In this document: piece after piece, positions 26,741 through 36,767 of the stretch | Layout: each line of letters opens with the position of its first letter | Numbering within the stretch: the stretch's first letter is position 1 | Source of the DNA: Paenibacillus tepidiphilus | GTDB taxonomy: Bacteria > Bacillota > Bacilli > Paenibacillales > Paenibacillaceae | NCBI RefSeq assembly: GCF_008635795.1 | Contig: NZ_VWRQ01000008.1 | Coordinates: 124,001 to 188,000, forward strand | DNA: 64,000 bases | Reading direction: 5' to 3' | Position numbers and translations under genes: made by a program | The notes under the pieces: model-generated | Told to the model about the DNA's origin: nothing | Seen by the model: the letters and a program-made list of their open reading frames with translations, nothing else | Databases searched by the model: none

Positions 26741-26837
26741 GTCAATTATGGTATGCACCTCATGATTATTATTCATTTCAATTATGACTGTGCTTATTGT
26801 ATCATGTGAAAGATGAAAATAGAATAGAGGTGCTTTC

Positions 26838-27740
26838 ATGAAACAAAGCAACAAAACGGTATGGCTGCTCATATTCCTGATCGCGGTCTGGGGAATAAAC
26901 TGGCCGCTCTCCAAGATAGCTTTATCCTATGCTCCGCCGCTTCTGTTCGCCGGTATCCGCACAGTGATCGGCGGTCTACTGCTGGTGGCTATAGCGCTGC
27001 CCAGACGCGGCAAGCTGCAGTTCGCCAAGCTGTGGCCCTTGTATTTGAGCTCGGCGGTTCTCAGCATTGTGCTGTACTACGGGTTTCAGACTGTCGGCCT
27101 GCGTTACTTGCCCTCCGGGCTGTTCTCCGCGATAGTCTTCCTGCAGCCCGTGCTGCTGGGCATCTTCGCCTGGGCCTGGCTCGGAGAGAGCATGCACAGC
27201 CTGAAGCTGTTCGGCCTGCTGCTGGGCTTCGCCGGCGTGGCTGCTCTCAGCATCGGCGGTCTTACCGGCAGCCTCTCTCCGGCCGGCGTGCTGCTTGGGC
27301 TGGCCAGCGCTCTCAGTTGGGCGCTCGGCACCGTCTACACGAAGCGGAACGCCCGGCGGGTGGATATGCTGTGGCTGACGGCGATGCAGGTGCTGATCGG
27401 CGGTGTCCTGCTGCTGGGGGCCGGCTCGGCGGCGGAGAGCTGGACAGACATCACCTGGAGTCCTGCATTTATCGCGAATACGCTGTTCATCTCCCTGTTC
27501 GTCATTGCACTGGGCTGGCTCGTATACTTCAAGCTGATTAATGAAGGGGAAGCCGGAAAGGTCGGGGCGTTCACCTTCCTGATCCCGCTGGTATCCATCG
27601 CGGCAAGCGTTGTATTATTAGGTGAAGAGATCACGTTGAATCTGGTGATCGGTATGCTGCTTATTGTTTGCAGCATTATTCTGGTGAATGTGAACTTCGG
27701 CCGCAAGAAGGCCGCGTCAGGGCGGCAGGCGCCCCAATAA
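26838..27740 (+). CDS. EamA/DMT-family transporter
   Basis: A 300-residue membrane protein with ten hydrophobic spans in two EamA repeats (GINWPLSKIALSYAPPLLFA in the first; GEAGKVGAFTFLIPLVSI in the second). Members export metabolites or amino acids. AGAGGTG precedes ATG 26838. It overlaps functionally with the flavin reductase gene 21 bp downstream (same transcript). The substrate is not deducible. Confidence 0.92.
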   Translation: MKQSNKTVWLLIFLIAVWGINWPLSKIALSYAPPLLFAGIRTVIGGLLLVAIALPRRGKLQFAKLWPLYLSSAVLSIVLYYGFQTVGLRYLPSGLFSAIVFLQPVLLGIFAWAWLGESMHSLKLFGLLLGFAGVAALSIGGLTGSLSPAGVLLGLASALSWALGTVYTKRNARRVDMLWLTAMQVLIGGVLLLGAGSAAESWTDITWSPAFIANTLFISLFVIALGWLVYFKLINEGEAGKVGAFTFLIPLVSIAASVVLLGEEITLNLVIGMLLIVCSIILVNVNFGRKKAASGRQAPQ

Positions 27741-27761
27741 GCGAATAGGGAGAGGGAGAAG

Positions 27762-28364
27762 ATGCATATCCGTGCGGATGCACAAACGGCCCACGACAAT
27801 TACAAGCTGCTGATCGGCAGTATCCTGCCCCGGCCGATTGCTTTTGTCACAACGGTGAACGAAGAAGGCGTCGTCAACGCTGCGCCGTTCAGTTTCTTTA
27901 ATATCGTCGGCGATGAACCGCCGATGGTGATGTTCTCCTGTATCCGCAAGGGCAATGGAGAGCCGAAGCACACTGCCCGCAATATCATCCGCAGCGGGGA
28001 GTTCGTAGTGCATGTAGTGGATGAGGACAATATTGCAGCCATCAACCATACCTCCATTAATGCTCCGGACGGCATCAGCGAGCTGGAGCTGGCTGGTCTT
28101 ACGGCGGTGCCAAGCGAGCAGATCAAGGTCCCGCGGGTACAGGAATGCAAGGTGGCCATGGAATGCCGTCTGGTACAATCCATTGAACTGGGCAGCTCCG
28201 ATCTGCTGATCGGCGAAGTCGTCGGCTTTCACATCGCCGACGAGCTGATTCACGGCGGGCGGATCGATGTGAAGAAGCTGAAGCCGGTCAGCCGGCTTGC
28301 CGGTTCGTCCTATGCCCTGATCGGGGAGATCTTCGATCTGGAACGGCCGTTGTATGAAGAATAG
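27762..28364 (+). CDS. Flavin reductase-like (flavoredoxin) protein
   Basis: A 200-residue FMN-binding split-barrel protein (GSILPRPIAFVTTVNEEGVV; NAAPFSFFNIVGDEPPMVMF). Such proteins reduce flavin with NAD(P)H or act in electron transfer. AGGGAGAGGGAGAAG precedes the ATG. It shares an operon with the DMT transporter, opposite the LysR/aldo-keto reductase pair, which together suggest a redox detoxification and export unit. Confidence 0.9.
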   Translation: MHIRADAQTAHDNYKLLIGSILPRPIAFVTTVNEEGVVNAAPFSFFNIVGDEPPMVMFSCIRKGNGEPKHTARNIIRSGEFVVHVVDEDNIAAINHTSINAPDGISELELAGLTAVPSEQIKVPRVQECKVAMECRLVQSIELGSSDLLIGEVVGFHIADELIHGGRIDVKKLKPVSRLAGSSYALIGEIFDLERPLYEE

Positions 28365-28411
28365 CCTAATCAGGCTCATTTCTTCAGTTTCTTCAAGTAT
28401 CTACAAACCTG

Positions 28412-28457
28412 AACAGCCTGTGAATCCGCTCCGGCGGTATTCACAGGCTGTTATTTG
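28412..28457 (+). terminator. Terminator after the flavin reductase gene
   Basis: AACAGCCTGTGAAT (28412-28425) pairs with ATTCACAGGCTGTT (28439-28452), followed by ATTTGTTT. It faces the leftward FapA-like gene. Confidence 0.88.
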
Positions 28458-28470
28458 TTTGAGAAGGCGA

Positions 28471-30318
28471 TCACATGTAATCCTTCATATTGTGTACTGT
28501 AAACAGGGTGGCTTCATCCAGATGATCGATTGCGGCGCCGTATTCACCGACGGCCACGCCGCTGCGGTGAATGCGGCGGACGCTGATGCGCTCACCCGCA
28601 ACAAGGACAGAACCTCTGGCGTCCTTGCCGCCGACCGTTTGGGCCTCGATTTGTCCGCCTGCTTCCGCAATCGAACCTGTGCAGACAGCCTCATTCTGGC
28701 GGAAACGGATATGTCCGCAAGCCGCCAGCTTGCTGCTGCAGACGCCTGCCCCGTGAATGACGAGATCGCCTCCCGAGAGAAGAGTACTTCCCCGGGCCTC
28801 GGCAATATCGATAATCACCTGGTTCTCCTCCAGCTTCGCGACCGAGTCATAGACATCCTGGAGCTGCTTCAGAAAAGAGAGCAGCAGGTCGTCGGTGATA
28901 TGTCTGGAGAACTGGCCCGGGTGCAGAAAAATCTCCAGCATGCTCTTCAGCGGAGCTGTGTTGCGGGGGAAAGTGGCATCCATACCGGCCAGTATCCCCA
29001 GCAGCTCGTGGAGCCGGCGGGGGAGATGGGCATATTTGCTTTCCAGCTGCAGCATGACCACGAACCCGTATTGAACCGTCTGCTGGCGGGACTCGACATT
29101 GCGGGCGAGTTCAGCGCACGCCTCTCTCAGGCGGCTGATTTCCTGAATCAGCAGCGCAGAGCAGAAGGATAGTCGGTTATAAGTGACTCCGTAACAGCCG
29201 GAATGAAGCTGGCTGTCCGTAACCTTGCCCAGGACAAAAATACTGCCGGTAGCGGCGATAGCGGAGCTGCGGACATCGCCGTAGATGTACACATTCCCGA
29301 AAGCGTCGATGGTGGTATGCTCCGGGGTATCCCCGGTGAAGACCACATCTCCGGCAAACATCATTATTGCGCCCTCTCCCATGTCTTCAGGGATGACATA
29401 GCTCCTTGGGAAATCGACGGCAATCTCATCGCCGCCGCCCAGAAACCGCGGCCGCCCCTGCCGGAGGGCCAGCAGCTCGCCGCCGGGAAGCAGCGCCGCC
29501 TGATCCTTGTACCTGAGCTTGAAGTCATGGGAGGGCGGCGCGGGCAGAAGCCGGCCGTATACGTCAAAGCCGGGAACCCCATCTGCCGGCGGCAGCTTGC
29601 GGGCAATGATCTCTCCCAAGCGGGCCACTGGCGGGCTGTGCGGAAACCCGCCTTCTGCCCTGCTGCACCGGAATGCCCGGATAATCTCTTCGCTAAACAG
29701 CTGCTCCAGCCGCCCGTTCCGGCCCTGAAGAGGCGGCTTACCTTCAGCGATGCAGATCGGCTTATATGTTGGTTGATTCAGCTCCGAATACAGAGCGGGA
29801 ATGTTCAAATGGCTCAGAAGTGGGCTATCCTTCAGTGCGGCAACCACCTGATTGACCGTCAAGGTTGACAGCAGCGCACTGCGGTCCGGCTCCGCGCGTA
29901 CAGTAACTTCGTTGGCCGCACCGCAATCCGTCAGCCTCCAGGCGTACTGCTCTACACGGTAGAGTGTAAAATAAGCTCTCGTTCTATCATCGGATACTGT
30001 AATCTGATAAAGCGGCTTCTCGACAATTTCCCAGGTAAGGTCATCGGCAGAGGTAATCTCAGTGGGAGCGGTTACCGTTTGGCCCTTCAGCTTCAGGATT
30101 ACAGGGTGAATTGCCGAGATTACGGCCGGCCTGCCCGCAGGCAGCGGCGGAGTGATACAGATCTGGTTATTATGTACAATAATGACGCCATTCTTGTCCT
30201 TGTCCGTATTGCCGCCGGAAGGAAAAGCTTCCGTGACCGGAAGAGGGAGCTCACTTGTCCCAAACGGCGCGGTTCGGCCGGTTTCATAGCTGGAACGCTC
30301 TACTGTGCGCTGCGGCAT
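28471..30318 (-). CDS. FapA-family (DUF342) protein
   Basis: A 615-residue protein of the DUF342/FapA family. The middle has the family signature (DGVPGFDVYGRLLPAP; GRPRFLGGG) and a polymer-bactofilin-like beta region (VYIYGDVRSSAIAATGSIFV; GSTLLSGGDLVIHGAG). A helical segment lies at about 400-500. No signal peptide. ATG 30318 follows GCGAGG; an in-frame ATG at 30354 lacks a site. Family members are linked to polarity, envelope polysaccharide or sporulation, but the biochemistry is unsettled. The gene has a c-di-GMP-I riboswitch in its leader, so its product is very likely an output of c-di-GMP signalling here. Confidence 0.88.
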   Translation of the reverse strand: MPQRTVERSSYETGRTAPFGTSELPLPVTEAFPSGGNTDKDKNGVIIVHNNQICITPPLPAGRPAVISAIHPVILKLKGQTVTAPTEITSADDLTWEIVEKPLYQITVSDDRTRAYFTLYRVEQYAWRLTDCGAANEVTVRAEPDRSALLSTLTVNQVVAALKDSPLLSHLNIPALYSELNQPTYKPICIAEGKPPLQGRNGRLEQLFSEEIIRAFRCSRAEGGFPHSPPVARLGEIIARKLPPADGVPGFDVYGRLLPAPPSHDFKLRYKDQAALLPGGELLALRQGRPRFLGGGDEIAVDFPRSYVIPEDMGEGAIMMFAGDVVFTGDTPEHTTIDAFGNVYIYGDVRSSAIAATGSIFVLGKVTDSQLHSGCYGVTYNRLSFCSALLIQEISRLREACAELARNVESRQQTVQYGFVVMLQLESKYAHLPRRLHELLGILAGMDATFPRNTAPLKSMLEIFLHPGQFSRHITDDLLLSFLKQLQDVYDSVAKLEENQVIIDIAEARGSTLLSGGDLVIHGAGVCSSKLAACGHIRFRQNEAVCTGSIAEAGGQIEAQTVGGKDARGSVLVAGERISVRRIHRSGVAVGEYGAAIDHLDEATLFTVHNMKDYM

Positions 30319-30430
30319 TGCTGTAACCTCGCTTTTTCGTATAATCAATGACATTCATGACAGAGAAGAGCAGGCGGGCGGAAGATCAGGTCGGGAGTTA
30401 TAAGTACCGCTGTGAACGCTTGCGTCTAAA

Positions 30431-30522
30431 TTGGCAGCCTGGCAACCGTAAATGCGTGGAAATTTCGCATTCTTAGGCCCATTGCTTTGCGTCCTGTCCT
30501 TTCGGGCAGTTTGCCTTTAGAA
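30431..30522 (-). ncRNA. c-di-GMP-I (GEMM) riboswitch upstream of the FapA-like gene
   Basis: Read on the minus strand, the conserved blocks occur in order: AAAGGCAAAC, a hairpin CTGCCC-GAAA-GGACAG with the GNRA tetraloop, GGACGCAAAGC, GGGCCTAAG, a stem AATGCG/CGCATT, and ACGGTTGCCAGGCTGCC. This is the GEMM-I architecture including the tetraloop and its receptor strand. It begins about 5 nt downstream of a predicted promoter start and ends about 113 nt before the FapA-like start codon. No terminator with a U run is visible after it, so the expression platform (transcription or translation) is unclear. Confidence 0.88.
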
Positions 30523-30533
30523 AGTAGAACAAT

Positions 30534-30562
30534 GATATACACTCAGCATGGAAGCAACTCAA
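30534..30562 (-). promoter_or_regulatory. Promoter of the riboswitch transcript
   Basis: On the minus strand TTGAGT (30557-30562), 17-bp spacer, TATATC (30534-30539). Three GTCGATT repeats spaced about 10 bp apart lie at 30563-30583, just upstream of the -35, and could bind an activator; they resemble the Spo0A box TGTCGAA with one mismatch. Confidence 0.5.
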
Positions 30563-30639
30563 TCGACTAAAATCGACAAAATGAAGTCATAACAGGATGA
30601 TTGTAAGCCTACATCTGCAAACACCTTAATTCTAGTCTT

Positions 30640-30720
30640 TCAGGAATAAATTATCAATAAAAACATCTGCATATAATTACATATAAATATATTAATATAA
30701 TATAATGGTAATTTTGCTTT
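30640..30720. other. A/T-rich stretch between the riboswitch and the chemoreceptor gene
   Basis: About 80 bp almost devoid of G and C separate the divergent FapA-like and chemoreceptor units. No ORF is credible. It may hold the chemoreceptor promoter; a convincing SigD motif was not found. Confidence 0.4.
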
Positions 30721-30899
30721 CGCAAATTATTTTCTTGTCTTTCTCCGGGCTTCATTTTCCCATCTAACCGCCGTCCGTTCAAAAAATCGCTAATCATCGC
30801 CTGCCCAGGGTTCGATAAATATAGCATGGCCGACAAATCGACCGGCTTTGGCCAGGTTCCACCGGCTTGAATATTATGGGCAACGGGAGAGGTAATAAG

Positions 30900-32591
30900 A
30901 TGAAAAATGCAAGCATGGCCACCAAAATCAGCAGTGTAGTTATGGGAATTCTGGTCATCTTCGCCGCGTTGTCCGCGGTTGTGGCGGTTGGCTCCATGGA
31001 GCAGGCGATCGAACGGTTCGGTACAGAAAAAGCAAAAAGTGATTTGAACATGAGCAGGCTGCTGCTTGAGGATAGTCTTCCGGGAGATTGGCGTGCGGAA
31101 GGCGAGTCCTTATATAAAGGGGAGACGCTGATGAACGGCAACGATGCACTTGTTGACGAGATCGGCGGAGCTACGGGCGGAACGGTAACACTCTTCCTCC
31201 ATAACACCCGTGTAGCCACCAATGTGCTGAACGAGCAGGGGACGCGCGCTGTCGGAACTGAAGTGTCCGCAGCCGTGGAGGAGACTGTAATCGGCAAGGG
31301 AGAGAGCTACTTTGGCGAAGCTGTGGTTGTCGGCCGGACCTATCAGACCGCGTACGAACCGCTGCGCGGAGCGGATGGCGAGATCGTCGGCATTCTGTAT
31401 GTCGGGGCCCCGCAGGATCTGATCCAGACGCTGACGGGCGAATTTATGCGGAGGTTCATTTTGCTGAGCGGATTGGCCGCTGTGGCCGGCATTCTGATCC
31501 TGCTCTATTATATCGGACGCATCAAGAAAAGACTGTCGCGTATCACTACAGCGCTTGTAGCTGCGGGACGGGGAGATTTCACGGCAGAGGTACACGATAC
31601 CTCCGGGGATGAAGTGGGCCGGCTGGCGGCCGGTTATGCCGAAATGAGAGTCAACCTGAAAGCATTGATGGAGGAAGGCATCAGGGCTTCGGACAAAATC
31701 ACAGCCTCCACCGAGGAGCTCCTGGCTGTTGCCAGACAGACAACGGAACAGGCTGGGCGTATGGCGCAGGTGTCGGAGGAAGTCGCCGCCGAAGCGGGCA
31801 TCCAGCAGGTCAGCCTGAAGGAGAGCCTGCTGGCGATGGAGGAAGAGGCAATCGCCATTACACGCGTGGCCGAAACAGCCTCCGGCATCAATGAGCTTAC
31901 TGCGGATTCCAGAGTGCGTGCGGAGGAAGGGGCAAGCCATATGCAGCGGCTCAGCGGCTGGATGGCCGGCATCGGGCAGGCGGTGGAGCAGACCCAGGAG
32001 CAAATGCTGCATCTGGAGCGGAGAATGCAGGAGATAACGGGCATTCTGGAGCTGATTGAAGGCGTCTCCGGCCAAACTCATCTCCTGGCGCTGAATGCCT
32101 CCATCGAGGCGGCGCGGGCGGGCGAGGCGGGACGCGGTTTCGCCGTTGTGGCCTCGGAAATCCGCAAGCTTGCGGAGCATTCCTCCCAGGCCTCGGCGCA
32201 GATTAGCGGCCTGATCGGGCAAATCCGGAACGATTTGCTTATCTCCGGACAGGCCATGCAGGAAATCTCTGCAGAAGTGGCTTCGGGCATTGAGCTGAGC
32301 GGTACTACAAATGAACAGTTTGCGGAAATTGTAAGGGCGGGTGCGGAGGTGGCCGAGCGGGTCGCGGACATGGCGGCGTCGGCGGAGCAAATGTCCGCCG
32401 GGGCCGAGGAAATTACGGCTGCGATGCATGAGGTTTCGGTCATTGCCCAAGGCACCAGCACCCGCGCCGGAGCGGTGGCCGGAGAAGCCGGCGTCCAGAC
32501 CGAAACGCTGAGCCAGGTGTTCGCCGCCTCGCAGGAGCTGGCGGCCACCTCGGAGGAATTGCAGAAGTCGCTGGCCCGGTTTAAGCTGTAA
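30900..32591 (+). CDS. Methyl-accepting chemotaxis protein with Cache-type sensor
   Basis: A 563-residue chemoreceptor. First membrane span at about 10-32, an extracellular single-Cache-like domain (about 35-190: [28 protein letters not shown]), second span at about 195-215, HAMP (to about 265), then the MCP signalling domain with the hairpin tip [20 protein letters not shown] and [18 protein letters not shown]. No C-terminal CheR/CheB tether peptide. GAGAGGTAATAAG precedes ATG 30900. It is alone on its strand. The ligand is unknown; this Cache type often senses small organic acids. Confidence 0.94.
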   Translation: MKNASMATKISSVVMGILVIFAALSAVVAVGSMEQAIERFGTEKAKSDLNMSRLLLEDSLPGDWRAEGESLYKGETLMNGNDALVDEIGGATGGTVTLFLHNTRVATNVLNEQGTRAVGTEVSAAVEETVIGKGESYFGEAVVVGRTYQTAYEPLRGADGEIVGILYVGAPQDLIQTLTGEFMRRFILLSGLAAVAGILILLYYIGRIKKRLSRITTALVAAGRGDFTAEVHDTSGDEVGRLAAGYAEMRVNLKALMEEGIRASDKITASTEELLAVARQTTEQAGRMAQVSEEVAAEAGIQQVSLKESLLAMEEEAIAITRVAETASGINELTADSRVRAEEGASHMQRLSGWMAGIGQAVEQTQEQMLHLERRMQEITGILELIEGVSGQTHLLALNASIEAARAGEAGRGFAVVASEIRKLAEHSSQASAQISGLIGQIRNDLLISGQAMQEISAEVASGIELSGTTNEQFAEIVRAGAEVAERVADMAASAEQMSAGAEEITAAMHEVSVIAQGTSTRAGAVAGEAGVQTETLSQVFAASQELAATSEELQKSLARFKL

Positions 32592-32614
32592 CCGGCCGTC
32601 CGTGGGCCTGCCGG

Positions 32615-33724
32615 TTATTGCAGGCCTGCCGGCGCCTTCCCGGCCGTGCGCGCAGGGCGTGCCATACCGGAAGGCGCCCGCTGCGCAGCGGGCACGAAGG
32701 CGGCGTGTTCGGCACGCTCGATCTCGTCCAGCACCCGGTTCAGGTGAGAGAAGACGGCGCCCAGATCGCGGATCGCCGCTATCGGGCCTTCGGACTGCAT
32801 AGCGGAGAATGAGGCGAGCTGAAGTTCACGGGCACCCCGCAGGGCATCCGGCAGCAAGGCCCTGCAGGCCGGGGCCGAGAGACTTCCCGTTACGTACAGT
32901 TCAATGCAGTCCGCAGTCGCTGTCAGCACTTCGCGCATTTCGTCTTTGGCGGCGTAGTGCCCGGGCAGCAGCGAGAGCTCCTCGCCGATTTCTTTGACAT
33001 AGGCATGAATCGTCTTCAGCCGCCCGTTTGTGCGGTTTAGCTGCCTCAGCTCCCGGCGGCAGGAGCAATGAGCGAGGGTATACAGAAGCTCCTTCTGTCT
33101 GCCCTCGCTTTTCTTTAGCAGCTCTGACGACTCTCCCAGCGCTGCCAACGCTGCAGCAGAATTACGCCCCTGCGCGTGCAGGCCTCCAAGCGCATCTCCC
33201 AGCAGCAGACCGCCCGCAAGTGTCATGTCTTTTACCTTGACGAACCCCTTGGGCGGAACGATAATCATATTGATCAAGAGAGCGATAAGCACGCCGATGA
33301 AGGTCTCGGCTACCCGCCATTCAATATAATGGTCGTGAAAAAACGTCAGTGTGAGCACAGACGTTACTCCGACCTGCGAGATGGCCTGAATATTAATCCG
33401 GCAAGCGGTGGCGGCGCCGATGCCCAGGAGCAGGATGAGGAGGATGGACCATACCCCTACATCAAGGAACTGTCCGACGATCAGGCTGACGATTCCGCCA
33501 AGCACAATGCCGATCAGGCGGTAAGCCCCTTTTTCAAGTGAAGCCTTGACGCTGCCCTGGGTGATGAGGATCGCCGCAAGCGGCGCAAAGTATAAATACC
33601 GGTCTCCGTACAGGCTGTATACCGCCAGCCAGGAGAGCGTTGCTGCAATAGTTACGCGAATCATATAAAGGGATATTCCGAACTTTTCGAGCCGGTCCTG
33701 CCATCCCTCGTTCATGTTGGTCAT
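32615..33724 (-). CDS. Aromatic acid exporter / FUSC-like membrane protein
   Basis: A 369-residue protein with about five to six N-terminal membrane spans (YMIRVTIAATLSWLAVYSLY; GAYRLIGIVLGGIVSLIVG; AETFIGVLIALLINMIIVPP) and a cytoplasmic helical half. This fits the ArAE_1/DUF939 family, proposed aromatic acid or small-molecule exporters. The start is ambiguous: ATGs at 33724 and 33715 share a weak AAAGAAG site. It converges with the chemoreceptor gene over a 23-bp gap. The Ala/Pro/Arg-rich C-terminus is not conserved in general. Confidence 0.82.
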   Translation of the reverse strand: MTNMNEGWQDRLEKFGISLYMIRVTIAATLSWLAVYSLYGDRYLYFAPLAAILITQGSVKASLEKGAYRLIGIVLGGIVSLIVGQFLDVGVWSILLILLLGIGAATACRINIQAISQVGVTSVLTLTFFHDHYIEWRVAETFIGVLIALLINMIIVPPKGFVKVKDMTLAGGLLLGDALGGLHAQGRNSAAALAALGESSELLKKSEGRQKELLYTLAHCSCRRELRQLNRTNGRLKTIHAYVKEIGEELSLLPGHYAAKDEMREVLTATADCIELYVTGSLSAPACRALLPDALRGARELQLASFSAMQSEGPIAAIRDLGAVFSHLNRVLDEIERAEHAAFVPAAQRAPSGMARPARTAGKAPAGLQ

Positions 33725-34015
33725 CTTCTTTCGTCTGTTTGTGAAATTCATGGTTATTTTCAGCAAGTTTCATTATAACACCTGGAAATGGGCATGCTGG
33801 CTGCAGTTTTTACGAACTTGTTAAGTTTCGCAAGGGCGGTAATTTTACATTGTTATCTATCGCATATCAGGAAAACTTCATATATGCTATATAATGTTGA
33901 ATGTGTGTCGAAGGAAGGGAGGAAGTGTCGCTTCACCAGCGCTAAGCATGCCCATTTCGATTGTCTCCCGCAGGAAGCGGGTAAAATAGGATTGTACTAC
34001 ATACGGTAAGGGAGG

Positions 34016-35140
34016 TTGTTAGCTATAGCTACTCCGGAAGGTACTTTTATTTCATTTGAAAAGGTAAGCAAACAATATGACGATGAAGAACCCGTGCTCA
34101 AAGAGGTCAGCTTCGACCTGGAACGCGGCAAGTTCTATACACTGCTGGGCCCCTCCGGCTGCGGCAAGACCACTATTCTGCGCCTGATTGCCGGCTTCAT
34201 TGAGCCGAGCGCGGGTACGATATCGCTTAACGGCAAAGTTATCAACCATATTCCCGCCAACGAGCGTCAGGTCAACACGGTATTTCAGGATTATGCCCTG
34301 TTCCCGCATCTGAACGTGTTCGAGAATGTGGCTTTTGGCCTGCGCGTCAAAAAGTTGAAGAAGGACGTCATCCGGCAAAAGGTGCAAGAGGCGCTCGGCT
34401 TCGTTAACCTGGCCGGATATGAGCAGCGGGACATCCATGAGATGTCCGGCGGACAGCGCCAGCGCGTGGCGATCGCCCGCGCCATCGTCAATGAGCCCCA
34501 GGTGCTGCTGCTGGACGAGCCGCTCTCCGCTCTGGACCTGAAGCTGCGCACGGAAATGCAGTATATTTTGCGTGAAATGCAGCAGCGGCTGGGCATCACC
34601 TTTATCTTCGTCACCCATGACCAGGAGGAAGCGCTGGCCATGTCGGACTGGATCTTCGTTATGAATAAAGGAAGAATCGAGCAGAGCGGTACGCCGAACG
34701 ACATTTATGATGAGCCGATCAACAGCTATGTGGCCGATTTCATCGGGGAATCGAATATTGTGCCTGCGGTTATGATTGAGGATTATCTGGTAGAGTTCAA
34801 CGGCAAGCGCTTTGAATGCGCCGATGCGGGCCTGCGGCCGAATGAATCGGTGGAGATCGTCATCCGTCCGGAGGACCTGGAGATTGTTCCCTTGGAGCAG
34901 GGCAAGCTGCGTGTACGGGTGGATTCCCAGCTGTTCCGCGGCGTGCATTACGAGATCAGCTGCTATGACGAATCGGGCCATGAGTGGCTGGTTCACTCCA
35001 CGCGCAAGGCTGAGGTAGGCGGAGAGATCGGGCTTTATTTTGACCCGGAAGCGATTCACGTTATGCGTTTCGGCGAAACGGAGGAAGAATTCGACCGTCG
35101 TCTGGAGGCTTATGCCGAGGTGGACAGCCATGCAGAATAA
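34016..35140 (+). CDS. potA: Spermidine/putrescine ABC transporter ATPase
   Basis: A 374-residue ATPase. Walker [10 protein letters not shown] (45-53), Q-loop VFQDYALFP, signature [14 protein letters not shown], Walker [13 protein letters not shown], and switch His in FVTHDQEEA; a TOBE domain fills the C-terminus. First of four overlapping genes. The start is odd: the only usual in-frame start is TTG 34016, which directly abuts AAGGGAGG, while ATA at 34025 would have ideal spacing. A possible -10 (TATAAT) is at 33890-33895. Confidence 0.93.
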   Translation: MLAIATPEGTFISFEKVSKQYDDEEPVLKEVSFDLERGKFYTLLGPSGCGKTTILRLIAGFIEPSAGTISLNGKVINHIPANERQVNTVFQDYALFPHLNVFENVAFGLRVKKLKKDVIRQKVQEALGFVNLAGYEQRDIHEMSGGQRQRVAIARAIVNEPQVLLLDEPLSALDLKLRTEMQYILREMQQRLGITFIFVTHDQEEALAMSDWIFVMNKGRIEQSGTPNDIYDEPINSYVADFIGESNIVPAVMIEDYLVEFNGKRFECADAGLRPNESVEIVIRPEDLEIVPLEQGKLRVRVDSQLFRGVHYEISCYDESGHEWLVHSTRKAEVGGEIGLYFDPEAIHVMRFGETEEEFDRRLEAYAEVDSHAE

Positions 35141-35933
35141 GGGCCGTTCGTTTTATATGCTCCCTTATTACCTGTGGATTGCGCTGTTCGTCATCGCGCC
35201 GGTGCTGCTGGTCATCTACTACTCGCTGTTTGATCTCGACGGGAATCTATCCCTGGACAACTACATCAACTTCTTTACGCCGGTCTATCTGCAGATGACG
35301 CTCAGCTCCTTCTGGTACGCGTTCCTGATTACGCTGTTCTCGCTGCTCGTTGCTTATCCGGCCGCTTATCTGCTGACCCGGACCAAGCACAAGCAGCTAT
35401 GGCTGCTGCTGATCATTCTGCCGACCTGGATTAACCTGCTGTTAAAGGCCTATGCCTTTATCGGCATCTTCGGCACCTTCGGACCGGTCAACAATTTCTT
35501 TGACCTGCTGGGCATCGGGGAGCAGCAAATCCTGTTCACCGGCTTCAGCTTTGTGTTCGTGTCGGTGTATATCTTCATTCCGTTTATGATTCTGCCGATC
35601 TTCAGCGCTCTGGAGGATTTGAACCTCTCGCTGGTGGATGCGGCGCGCGATTTGGGCGCCTCCGGGTGGACGACCTTCCGCCGCGTCATCTTTCCGCTGA
35701 CGATCTCGGGGGTGCGTTCCGGCTGTATGGCGGTATTCATTCCGGCGCTGTCACTGTTTATGATTACGCGCCTGATCGCAGGCAACCGGGTGATCACGCT
35801 CGGAACCGCGATCGAACAGCATTTCCTCGTCACGCAGGACTGGGGTATGGGCTCGACCGTGGCGGTCTTCCTGATCGCTATCATGGCACTGTTCATGCTG
35901 CTCTTCGGCGGCGCACGGAAAGGGGTGCGTTAA
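35130..35933 (+). CDS. potB: Spermidine/putrescine ABC transporter permease
   Basis: A 267-residue inner-membrane permease with six spans. The ATPase-contact loop reads [23 protein letters not shown] 35130 follows GCCGAGG and overlaps the potA end by 11 bp; the longer upstream frame is a shadow of potA. Pairs with the next permease. Confidence 0.95.
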   Translation: MQNKGRSFYMLPYYLWIALFVIAPVLLVIYYSLFDLDGNLSLDNYINFFTPVYLQMTLSSFWYAFLITLFSLLVAYPAAYLLTRTKHKQLWLLLIILPTWINLLLKAYAFIGIFGTFGPVNNFFDLLGIGEQQILFTGFSFVFVSVYIFIPFMILPIFSALEDLNLSLVDAARDLGASGWTTFRRVIFPLTISGVRSGCMAVFIPALSLFMITRLIAGNRVITLGTAIEQHFLVTQDWGMGSTVAVFLIAIMALFMLLFGGARKGVR

Positions 35934-36767
35934 GTGAAAGGCAAGAACAAATTCGCGAACATCTATCTCGTTATCGTCTTTGCCGTGCTGTACGCGCCGA
36001 TCTTCTACCTGATGTACTACTCGTTCAACAGCGGCGGGACGATGCACGAATTCGAGGGCTTTACGCTCGATTATTACCGTGAGGTGCTGCAGGATACGCG
36101 TCTGATCATTATCTTCATTAACACGCTGGTCATTGCGCTCCTGTCGTCGGCCATCGCCACGGTGATTGCCGTCATCGGCGCGCTCGCCATCCAGCGGGTC
36201 CGCAGCCGCCGGGCCAAGAACACGATGCTCTCCTTGAACAACGTGCTGATCGTCAGCCCGGATGTCATAATCGGGGCCTCCTTCCTGATCCTGTTCACGA
36301 TTGCCGGGATCAAGCTGGGCTTCGTCTCGGTGCTGCTCTCGCATGTCGCGTTCAGCGTACCGATTGCCGTGCTGATGATTCTCCCGCATCTGCAGGAGAT
36401 GAGCCCGACATTGACCGATGCCGCCCGCGATCTCGGCGCGACCCGCCGCGATGTGCTGACCAAGGTCATCCTGCCGATAATCAAGCCCGGCATCTTCAGC
36501 GGCTTCTTCATGGCGCTGACTTACTCGCTGGATGATTTCGCGGTGACCTTCTTCGTCACTGGCAACGGGTATTCCACGCTGTCGGTTGAGATTTACTCGC
36601 GGGCCCGGCAAGGGGTGTCGCTGTCGATCAATGCGCTGTCGACACTGATCTTCCTCTTCACCATACTGCTGGTCGTCGGGTACTATTTCATCAATCAGCG
36701 CAAGGGCCGTCCGTCCCGCGCTGCGGAGACCGCCGAGCCCGCCGCCGAAATGGGGGTGCCTAGATGA
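35934..36767 (+). CDS. potC: Spermidine/putrescine ABC transporter permease
   Basis: A 277-residue permease with six spans (YLVIVFAVLYAPIFYLMYYS at the start) and contact loop [20 protein letters not shown]. It starts with GTG directly after the potB stop, with GAAAGGGG upstream. A basic, Ala/Pro-rich tail follows the last span. Its end overlaps potD by 4 bp (ATGA). Confidence 0.95.
   Translation: MKGKNKFANIYLVIVFAVLYAPIFYLMYYSFNSGGTMHEFEGFTLDYYREVLQDTRLIIIFINTLVIALLSSAIATVIAVIGALAIQRVRSRRAKNTMLSLNNVLIVSPDVIIGASFLILFTIAGIKLGFVSVLLSHVAFSVPIAVLMILPHLQEMSPTLTDAARDLGATRRDVLTKVILPIIKPGIFSGFFMALTYSLDDFAVTFFVTGNGYSTLSVEIYSRARQGVSLSINALSTLIFLFTILLVVGYYFINQRKGRPSRAAETAEPAAEMGVPR

Noticed and set aside
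30731..30900. SigD promoter for the chemoreceptor gene
   Set aside because: TAAA and GCCGACAA are present but only about 10 bp apart, too close for the SigD spacing.
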